In this document: one piece after another, positions 40,280 to 52,200 of the stretch | Position numbering within the stretch: position 1 is the first letter of the stretch | Layout of the letters: each line of letters opens with the position of its first letter | DNA from: Vesta saturnalis | Lineage: Eukaryota; Arthropoda; Insecta; Coleoptera; Lampyridae | DNA length: 64,000 bases | Direction of reading: 5' to 3' | Assembly (NCBI GenBank): GCA_036346205.1 | Contig: JARFJB010001965.1 | Coordinates: forward strand, 5,382,501-5,446,500 | Notes under the pieces: model-generated | What the model was told of the DNA's origin: nothing | Seen by the model: only the letters and a program-made list of their open reading frames with translations | Database searches by the model: none | Position numbers and translations under genes: made by a program

Positions 40280-43200
40280 TGTGTGTCTGTGTGTCTGTGT
40301 GTCTGTGTGTCTGTGTGTCTGTGTGTCTTGTATGTGAGTCCTAAAATAGTTTATAAGGCAAGTGTAGGCCTTCGCCCCTGTCAGGAGCGTTGGAAATGGT
40401 ATGGAGCCCTAACCTTATAAGACAAGTGTAGGCATTCGCCCACTGACGCGACCTCCTTGGTGTAATTGTATGTGAGTCCTAACCTAATTTTACAAGACAG
40501 GTGTAGGTCCTCGCCCCCTGTCGTGGCCCCCTAGTTGGAAATGGTATTTGTTTTTGTACGTTATTACTGGTAATTTGAAGTTGTATTCTAATAAGGAGGC
40601 CTAATGCTATCTTGCAGACAGATATAGGGCTTCGCAACTTACTGTTGGGACTTCGCCCGTGACCCCTTGACGTCAAATTTGAATTTGTATTCTAATAAGG
40701 AGGTCCTATTGCTATCTTGTAAGACAGGTGAGGTTTTTATAAAAAACCTCATTAAAAAGTTTGGAAAGTAATAATTACATGTTTTGAATTCCACAATATG
40801 TAGTTAGAAACCACTGTTCATGTTGATAAATTACTAATGCATAACAATACCTGATGATAATTCAGTTGTGAAGAATGACGAGAAAGAAAATGCGAGTGAG
40901 AGCGGTAACCTAGTTATTGTTGGTAGCGAAAAGGAGACAATGTCAGAAGATTAATCAGGTAAGACAGATACTGATGCTAAAATAGATGTAATCTTAAAAT
41001 AGCGTTACTTATAATAAATTATTATTGATAAACCCTTTATCTTTTACAGCCACTGAGAAGCCCAATGAGAAGGAGGTTCTAACAGAATTTCTGTCAAATA
41101 AGAAGGATTCTGCTATTGATACTGCTACAAAAGATGTATTCTTAAAATACTGTCATTAATAAATAAATCATTATTTAAAAATCATTTAGCTTTTTCTTGG
41201 GGTTTTACACTGTTAACAGAAAACATACAAATTCAGCCTTTGGGGTGAAGGGTGAAGGTTCGAGAGCAAGTTGCGATGCCCTATATCTGTCTTATAAGTT
41301 AGTGTCAGGCCTCCTATTAGAATACAATTTCAAATTTCTACCATAACCTACAAAGACTTAAATACAATTTTCAAATTTTTCACCAAGAATCATGGGACGA
41401 AGACCTAAAAGTAAGTTGTGAAGCCCTATACCTGTCTTTCAGGTTATCATTAAGGTCACTTATTAGAATACATATTCAAATTATCATCCTACTGTTTTAA
41501 ACGGTCACATGCAATCGTGTGCGTTTCTTCTACTTTAAAAAAAAGTAGTCAATGATAAAATGATAAAATTTATTAAATTTATTTTTTATCGACGCGTGTT
41601 TTATACCATATAGGTAAGAATCGCTGTAACAGTATTATAGTTAGTGCGAGTCCTGTTCCTCGATTCCTACAGATAACCGATCGTATTCGAACATAGCTGG
41701 GTGCTTACACCCATTCCTCCAATATAATTTTAAATAAAGGCAAATAAGCAAGTTTTGCAACACTTTTATTTTACACAAAAAATTGTAACATTTTTACACA
41801 CAAAATACAATTCTCTCTTTATGTCTAATAGGTGTGTGCTTTAGTACATCCAATTTAATCTTTAATTTTATAATTTAATTCTACACTTTGTTCTTACAAT
41901 TCTCTTTCTAATCAATAATTATATATACATAACGTATCCGTATTTTCGAATTGTAATATATAACGTAATTTATTTCTTGTGGTTATCGGTTTAATACCTA
42001 TTATAACTAATTCTGTCCCCACGGATAACTGCTCCAACTTCCTACAGTCTCTAGACTTTATAATACATTTAATTTCTTACATAGAAACTTCGTTAATTTT
42101 ATTCATGTCTTGTAGCGAGGAAATTTACATTTTCCGTATTTTCTAAAGCTTTTACATGGCCCACATCACACAAGGCACACACAGACATACACAAACACAC
42201 ACACAGACACACACAGGCACACACAGACACACACAGTCACACACAGACGCACACAGACACACACAAACACACACAGATACACACAGACACAAACAGGCAC
42301 AAACAGACACACACAGACACACACAGACACACATAGACACACACAGACACGCACAGACACACACAGACACACACAGACACACAGGAACACACAGACAGAC
42401 ACACAGACACACACAGACACACACAGACACACACAGACACACACACAGACACCCACAGACACCCACAAACACACAGACACACACACAGACACATACAGAC
42501 ACACACAGACACACAAACACACACAGACACACACAGACATACACAAACACACACAGACACACACAGACACACACACACACACAGACACACAGACACACAC
42601 AGACATACACAGACACACACCGACACACACAGACACACACAGACACACACAGACACACACAGACACCCACAGACACACACAGACACACACAGATACACAC
42701 AGACACCCACAAACACACAGACACACACAGACACACACAGACACACACAAACACACAGACACACACAGACACACACAGCCACACACAGACACACATAGGC
42801 ACACACAGACACACACGGACACATACAGACACACACAGATACACACAGACACACACAGACACACACAGGCACACACAGACACACAGACACACACAGACAC
42901 ACAGACACACACACTCACACAAACACACACAGACACACACACAGGCACACACAGACTAAAACTGTAGTTTACCTTCTTTCATGATACGTATTTTATACCT
43001 ATGCTCAATCATTTGGTACATATTTGGTTCTATCTATATTTTTTTAACATTTACTTTCAGCTCTATTCATTGCAACATGCGTAGTATATGTAATCAAAGG
43101 TTTTAGTCATTAATCGCTACATTCTATCGTTAGTTAAATTTTTCTATGGATTCGTGCAATAAAAAAGATTCTTATGAACAAGTTTCTTAATATACCAAGG

Positions 43201-46200
43201 ACCTTTAAAATGGAAAATTTGTTTTCCAAACATGGTTTATTTTTCTACATAAACTTTAAGCTGACTGCATTTCATCCAACGATTTTCCAAAGCCATTACG
43301 CCATCACGAAAGTGCGATTCTTCAAGTCCTCCAAGATAGTTATCGACAGCTCCTGTTACTTCTTCCGCGAAAAATCTTTTTACCCCAAGAAAGATTTTAA
43401 ATCGTGGGAATTGCTGGAAGTCAGAAGGAGCCAATTAGGTGAATGAGATGGATGTTAAAATTGTATTTCATTCATTCAATTCTTTCACTTCTACCACACT
43501 TATATCCGCACGCGCATTGTCCTGATGAAAAATGTCCTTTTTCTTACGCACTCCAGGTCTTTTTTGATGATTGTTTTGTCCAGTTGGTCTAGAAGTTTAG
43601 CGTAATATTCACAGTTTATTGTTTCGCCTTTGGGAAGATAGTCAATTAGTTATATTTTCCTAGCATCCCAAGTTTCGCCTACCGTAATAAATCGTAGGAC
43701 GAAATCTGTTTTATTTGAGTTAAAATGGTCTAAATTCCCATAAAAAATTTTTTAGACCTTTAATCGACAATCCTGAATGACCATATCGTGGACTTTTCGA
43801 CGATTTCAGGAGTTGTGGCGGTTTTTGGAAGTACACTACGCGAATCATCTAGGCTTTCATGATCGTGTTCAAATTTTGTCACTCCCTTATGTACAGTCGT
43901 AAATGACTGAGTAGAGTCTCCAACCTTCTTTCACAAAATACTTAGTAATACCCATTTTTTAAAACTCACAAAACTAGCTTTATTCAAAGCGGCGTCAAAT
44001 TGACACTACTATAGCGAATATTTTATTCGATCCGATGCTGTAATCTGTGCTTCATTTCATTAACTTTTGAAAGCATCCTTGTATTATTTTTTATTACCAA
44101 TGACCCGTTAGACTACATTTCAAAATAACTCGGTAGATAAAATTTGGAATATATTTTAGTAACTGTTTTAATAACTGTTAATTTTCATTTGTCATACCTT
44201 GCCTTGTTAGTTCTAATTAAATATATAACAAAAATAATACGAAATAGAAATTAAATCCCAACCTTTTAACAGTTACTTATTGATACGAACTTAATCTATG
44301 GTACGAAATTAAAGGTTTATGAAGAACCTGGATATTTTTTTCTAATTATCGCAAATCTTTAAGTTAACAGATATCGTATCAGAACCAATTTTATTTTTGA
44401 ATTGGTTATTACTACAATTTTTCGTGTGCTCAATCGTTTTATTAATTTACCACGCCTACGTTTAGCTCGGATTGGTTTGCATGGTTGTTCAAAGCAAACA
44501 TGAGGGGTAAGTGAGTGCATACGGTTCTGTAGAAATATATAGTATATTGAGTATCAAGAACAGTAAGAGATGTTTACCGGTCGACGAACATGTTTGGCGG
44601 CTGTGCGATAGTGAAGCCTCCAATGTGGCCGAAGACTATTTTTTGCACAATTGTATTAAATTTACCACAATTGAAATTATTTCATTTCTACTAAATAAAC
44701 GAAAAGTCAAAAGTGGCGTTTTAAACAGAAATGTCCAAATATTTTGTTCTTATTGTCGTGAAATGTAGGTAGTATATATAATTTTACGTTGGTAAGTAAA
44801 AGACGTTGGTAAGTAAAATAGTTACCGACGAGTTGGACCTTGCAACCAGTAAACACATCCTACTGTCTTGGAAACAAACATGGTAAATAAATGAAAAAGC
44901 TCAGTCATGCAAAAAGTATGTTTCGTCTATATATTAGTAGTATTGTAGTGTCAAAATATATAATTAGACATGTGTCACTTTTTAATTCTTTTTTGGGCTA
45001 CATCGTTGTAAAACGGTAATTAAAGTTTGGAAATAGCTATAGATACTGTTTTAGAATAAACGGATATACTGTATTTTGCCTTTCAGCAAGATTTGTGCAT
45101 AATAACGATCTCTTTTTTAGGTTAAATCACTATTCAATGAAAGTATTATACTTGTAATAGGGACAGCGTTCATATAAGAGTACATAATCCGACATGCACA
45201 AGCTTTAAAAAATATAGACGATAGTGACTGACCCTAACAGTTTTATGATTTTCTGGAGACGATACCTCCAATTGTTATCCAAGTCTATCAAGTCGATATA
45301 ATTTATATTAAAATACAAGTCTTAAAAACCTTAAAGTAAGTATAGTTAATGTGTTTCTCGTTTAGAATATTGCCAATGGTTCAACAACTTGAGAGATTAC
45401 GGAGGAAGCATGATTCCACTTATCTGGTTATGTGATTTTATCTTTCTATTTTTAACTGTAATAATAAACATATACGTACTGTATTATGTACGTAAATGTA
45501 ATTAAATAAAGCTAAATTTAAAAAAAATTGTGTTAATTCGAAATAAACGTAAATTACGATTTTTCAAGTTGTTGTACGCCTACATAATAGGCAATTCGTC
45601 ATTCACGAAAGTAGTACTGTTCTAGGAACGGCACGGTCAAATAATAATGATCGCACTGTATATATGAGCAAAGAATAGAGACTATTCTTTGCTATGAGTT
45701 AAAGGGAAATTAAAAATCATGAATTTGATTACCCTGAAACAGTTTAGACCCTTAACAAAGCAAATTATTCTTTACTTGACGTGCGTTACTACCGGCACAG
45801 ATGTATAATACACACATGTCATCGACTTCATGCAAATTGAACGAATTTAGGCAACCAATCTTACACGCGTGCTATGTCGGTTAGACAAAACGTAGTTTAC
45901 GAATTGAATCTATGCTAATGGAATGTACAAATATTATTAAGATGAATACCAACCACATAAATCACATCACTCAGAAGTTTCTCAAATTTGTTTCCATTAT
46001 AGTTATTAGATACTATTATATTTCCATCCACAAGTATTGTATTAATATTAGCTTTAGCTTTTATAATATTACTTTCTAATAGGCTTGGGTTTGGTAAAAA
46101 CATTTCCATAAATGGTCCTGTAATATTACCCTGCACCTGAAATATTTATATTAATTACGAATTACTTATAAAACCACAAATACAAACATTCATGACGTTT

Positions 46201-49200
46201 GTAACTTCTAAATCATTAAATACGAACATTCCAGATAATGACTGATTCGTTGAAAGTGTAATCATGGTGTCAGGTTTAATTCCATTAATTGAATCCTCCA
46301 CTATAAGTTGTTCTGTGAATATAGAAGACAAAAAATTCTTCTCGCCTAAGTAGCATAACATTTTAGTTATATGTATAATTTGTGTGATAATTTCTAACCT
46401 GAAAATCGAGAGTACTCTGAATTTTGAACAACGTAGTCTTCGGGAAATTTAAAACCATTTAAATATTGTATGTCAGCTGAATTAAGCACATATAAATCCT
46501 AAAATTCGAAAATGAATTCATCGTGTATCCCAAATTATAACTCTTTCTTCATGGCAAGAATTATATGAAACATGATAAAGAAGCGTATAAAACTGAATAG
46601 GTGAGAAACGATATTTTGGTTAATGGGACTAAATCGACAACCCCTTATTCCAAACTTCAGATTAATGTAGTGAGATAATCACAATTAGTTTGTTAGGTTT
46701 TAAAATCAAATAAACAATCTGGATAGACTTACCCCAGCTATAATTGTCTCTCCGGGTATGTAATTTTCAATATTTGTTAGACAAAGAGATTTTTTGAAAT
46801 TTTCAAAGTTCTCTTCATTCACATTTTCAACTGTAATATCTCCTAACATCTCTACTGAATCTAAATTTAAAGTTTCTAGATTTGGATTGAAATTGCCCAC
46901 AATGTCGTTAAAACTTTTTTGTATAGGAATCCTATTTGCTTGTGGTGTATTTAACTTTTGCGAGATTTTTATATGTTCAAATTCGAAGGAATCTACAAAC
47001 ACAAAAATTGCTTGTCTATACTTTGCAAAAATACGAAGGATGTACAGTATTTGTTGTCCCTAGTATAGATGGCTTTTAAATATGTCCTTAGTAACCGCAC
47101 TTATTTTGTTATTTTATTGACAAACTGCCAAATTTGGTTAATCGAGCTTTAATAGTATCAAAGTTGAAAGTGGAAAGTAGTGGTTGCACGAAGATTTTGG
47201 GAAACGGAAAATAGTGAGCTTCATGCTGTCATCAAGTACCTACAAAAGAAAAGTTTAACATCTAAAGAAATTCATACAGATATGGTTGGCGTACTTGTAG
47301 ATTCTGTTCCTTCCTATCAAGTAGCAAAAAATTGATCTCGAGCATTCAAATGTGGCAGAACAACCTGCGAACACGCAAACGGTGCTGTTCGGCCGCATTC
47401 TGCGTGTACTCAAGAAAACATTGATCTTGTGAATGACATGATCAGATAATATCGTCGATTGACAACAAGACGTGTAGCGGAGATAACAGGACTTTCAAAT
47501 GGTACGATTGGGACCATAATAAATGACTATTTAGGGCTTTATAAGGTGTACCCCGTATGTTGACGCCCGACAAAAGCCTTTGAGTGTTGGTTCTTCATAG
47601 CCAATTTAGCCTTGTTTAACCGTAATCCTAAATGTTTCCTCGATGGTTATGTTACGGTTGATGACGGTTGGGTTCACCACTTCGATACCGAGTCCAAACA
47701 ACAAAGTATGGATCCAGGATCTCCCATTCCACGCAAATTTCTTGTACAGGCTTCAGCGGACAAGATAATTTTTGGATGCCGAAGGAATTTTACTGGTAGA
47801 TTTTTGGAGGGTGACAACACAATCACTGGTCAATATTATGCAGCACTAGTTACAAAACTTCGTTATTGCATTAAAGAAAAAAGAAGAAAACTGTTATGCG
47901 GAATTCTCTTTCATCAAGACGACGCCCCAGTTCATAAGCGCCTTATTTCTATGAATGCAATTCATGATGCTGGGTTTGAAGTTATGGAGCATCCACCCTA
48001 CTCACCTGACTTAACTCCCAGTGATTTTTATTTATTTCCAAAGCTAAAAGAGAGTCTTCGGGGAACAAAATTTAAGAGCGGCGACGCAGTTATGCCAGCA
48101 GTGCAGGACTTCTCTGATAAAAACTCGAGTTTTTCAAGAAATGTATTGTTATGCTTGAACATATGTGGGATAAGTGTCTTCATGTTCAAGGGGATTATGT
48201 TGAAAAATAATGTTGTATTCTATGCTAGGGACATTAAATACTGTACATCCCTCGTATGTACGTATATACCTTCATATTTTTTCTTCATTTCTACAATTTC
48301 ATCTGCTAAATTAAGATTATTAACAATTCCTTGACTGGTTGTAACATCCCCAATTACTTCTACCGCTTTTTGGAATGTCAAGGTTCCGTTGATTGTAACA
48401 GTTTTGTCGGTTGCATATATCAGGTCTTGGGCACGGATACCATTTGCTGTATCAAATGCGATAGACTCTACTACTAGATTTTTAAATGTTTTAAGACCAG
48501 AAATTCGATTGAACTTGTTTTTACCACTAAAAATTAGGTGAAAAATAGTGAAGTAATCATAAACAACTTACTGCACTACATCAAGTAACACATCCTCCAT
48601 TTTCTCATCGTTGATAAAATTCGCATGCACACTTTCAAATTTTACTTCACCAAACACTTTTAACCCGTCAAATAAAGTTAACGTATCGAGCCTTATTTCA
48701 GATTTATTAATAGATTTTGTAAATAACTGTTTTGTTTCATCCAAGTTCTTTTTTAAGTTGTCTACAGAACTTTGTAAATCCTCTCTATCAATTACTAAAT
48801 CATCTGAGATGGGTATTACAGTAGTGTTAAGTTTTTCATGGTACACTTTAAAAGTAGTATTACGTTCATTATCAATTGGTTGGATTGGTTTTTCTGTACT
48901 CTTTTGTGCAAAGTTATTCTGAATCCTTTGTTCTGTTATCATTCTCTAAAAAAAAGAAATCTAAATTATTACGTATGAATAAAAATAAAATTTAGGGATA
49001 AATAAAAATCATTGTCCTGTGAATTGTTCAATACCGGGTTGTAGGTTTTGTTCAAAAACAAAAAGTCTTTATAAAAATGTACTAACTCTAGCTAAAATAA
49101 AATAGCTATTAATTTATGAGAAGTGGCGTGTAAGCGTTTCTGTCCTAAAAATTCTATTCTTGAATTATTACGACCGGTGGAAAATTTGTTTCCGGTATCA

Positions 49201-52200
49201 ACTTTTGCTTACTCCAGAACCCAAGAAAATGAAATTATTTGACCGAATTTTGAAAAACAGTCATTAAGAAATTGTTTCTTTCGCAATTGTTTACCTGTCC
49301 AGTCGAATTCAGAATACTCATTGATTACATACGTATTATACGATACTTGGTTTACAGTCACACTTAGTACAAAGCCGATCTCATTTATAAAGATGTATGC
49401 AAACTGTACCCTGACTTCTATGAAATATTTCGGTTTAAGAATCATTTTATAAATCATAAATTGTTCACAGAAATAGTTTTATAATTATTCACATACAAGA
49501 GAGGTTCCAAATCGGGCGTGGTGTTTATATGTATAACTGAGAACAACTTTATACTACGCTTGCTACTTTACCAAACCTAGAACGTAAACTAAGTGACAAC
49601 ATACTCTGGAAATCATTCTTTTTTTTTTGTTTAGTAACCGTTCTTTTTTTAATAATCCTTTCCTTGTAATTAAAGTTATGGTTTAATCGCAAAGTTAAAG
49701 GTTCATTTTTTAATCACTGAGCAACAACTATTTTACTTTCGTTTAAGTGATTAAAATTAAATTCGAGTCGTTAACTCTTTAGGCGTTTCACTTCTTCTTA
49801 AAATGCAATAAATAAAATTAACTTACATAATTTTAGGATTACGCTATCCAAACTTAAGTAACCTAGCAGTAGCCATTAGCAATTTCATACCCCGGTTTGA
49901 GGTTTGGCAAATCCTAATGAGTGAGATACCGTCATTAGAAGAGCTGTCTGGCTAAATATTTTCAGTGCGAGTGTGATATTAACCTGCCAGCTTGATAAAA
50001 TGTTAACAAGTAAGCCATTTATTTGAAACGTTATGTTGTTCTCTTGTTACGGGTTAATGTTACAACACAGTGCAAGTACGTATGTTACCATTAATTTTGT
50101 TGTTAATTTTAGATGTTGAATGTACGAGATATCTTTACTACTGTTTGCATGATTCAGCCTTGTTGCCTAATATTAGTGATTTTTGAGCTTGCAAAGGTCT
50201 TATTATGTAGCAAAACGTGTTCTAGTAATCCATGCATTATTTAATTATTGTTAATAATGTTTTTTAGGTGGATGGGTGGGTGGGTTGGGTACTGGGGTCG
50301 GTATAGATGGTTGAGTGAGGGAGAGAGCGAGCGAGCGAGCGAGTGAGTGAGTGAGTGGGTGAGTGACTACGCGTGTGTGTGTGTGTTTGTGTGTGCTAGT
50401 TTGTTTTGTGTTGAGTGTTGCGTACTAGCATGTTTACTTGTTTATGTGTTTAAATGTTTACACAGTTCACATGATTCAGGTATGTAACTTGATTGCTAGT
50501 GTCCTTGTTTACACATTTGTAAGTTTACGAGTTTAGCTGTGTACTTTATTAGCTTCTTTTGTATTGGGTATTTACTGATTTACGCATGTGTTTATTAGCT
50601 ATTAGCTTTTGTATGTTTTAGTTCCAGTCAAAAGGGTTTTATTGAGTTAGATTTCACCATTTTTGACAGGTAGACGTCAATATGTTACAATCAAACATAA
50701 ATTAGGTAATAATGTAGCATCGTTCATTCGCTGCCTGCGTTCCGAACAGCGAACATCGGCAAATCGCTTAAGCGCTTTGTAAAAAAGAAAAAAAATTGAC
50801 TTGCCTGTACTTAGGAAGGATAAGAAAAACGAAGATAAGAAGACAGCAGAAGTTACCCCGGCTACCGCTCCCGCTGTAGCCGTCCTGCCACCCCAAGCCA
50901 CCGCATCATCAGCTTCAACAACTAGCAGCCGAGCGCAACAGAACAGCTCAACACACAGGACCAACACCACCCATAACAGAATTAATTTTTTTTGAAACTA
51001 ATATTACAACATGATGTCGACATGGCACACTACTACATCACACCACACATCAACCTACAACACACGCGCGGAAGAGGACGCATACTCCTGAACAGCGCAG
51101 GACAAGAAGATACGTTGTATATATTTTATATTTTATGTTTTGTATTATATATTATATTGTACTCTATGTTATATTATCAAATCATTGTTAACATCCAACA
51201 ATTCAATAAAATGTTGAAATTGAAAATAAAAGAAAATCAATGGGTCAGAGTACGGTCCTGGGGCCCTTCATATTCCACATGTATGTTAACGATATGGAGC
51301 AGTATATTTCAAATATCTCACTTTATTACAGCCTGTACGCTTATGATACGTCAATAGTTATTAGCGATATAGACCCGGTAGTCCTGCAAGGAAGATGTAA
51401 CGTCACTCTGAAGATGCTTGGAAAATGTTTTTTTGTAAACACTGTACATTTCAATTACATAAACAAAAATACATTAGATTCCATAACTGGCAAGACAAAA
51501 AAGATCTTAATCAACAAATAGCAGCGAATGGTAACGAGGATTAACACGATACAATTCTTAGGCGTTACTCGGGATGAGCATCTAAGCTGCAAGGCGCACT
51601 GTAGTAGTTTATGATATCAAAACTCAACCCACTTTGTTATGTCATAAGGTCATTAGGACAAATACTAAATACCCAACAGCTGATAAGCATGTACTGCGCA
51701 TGTGGAGTCTAAATTAACTTATGGCTTGTGTGTTATGGTATCAGTCCACCTACTCGGATAAGGTTAGCCCTTTCACCGCTCCGGTGTATGTAGCTACTTT
51801 ATACAATTTTGTCTTAGGTAATAATTTTAGGTAATAGTTCCTGTTTTCCTCTCACTTATGATATGAGAAAATTTAAGGTAGCTGTTCATAGGCATCTATT
51901 GGCAATTCATTATCCCTCTATCCATCCTCCTAAGTGTTCCTGAGTGCTTTAGCACGATAGGCCTTATTTAGCCTGTTCAGGTCCACAATCATAAAAAAAA
52001 AAAAAATTGTTTTTTGTCAGATACATTTTGCGTCTACAGGAAATAAAGATTTATTATTATTTTTGTCTTTATTTAGGAGTTGGGCGTTTGTACGTTTGAA
52101 CTAATTAATGTAGTTTGTTCAAAAATAGACAATTTACTAGAAGAAAGGTTTTACTTACCTCAAGTTCTTTTCTGGTTTCAATTAGTTTCTCTATTTCAAT

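Noticed and set aside
43174..43446. Plus ORF of 90 codons
   Set aside because: It is the shadow of the mariner transposase C-terminus on the opposite strand.
49209..49457. A possible extra exon ending at a GTAAAC donor (minus)
   Set aside because: Exons 3 and 4 already join in phase without it, the acceptor is weak, and the peptide does not fit the repeat pattern.
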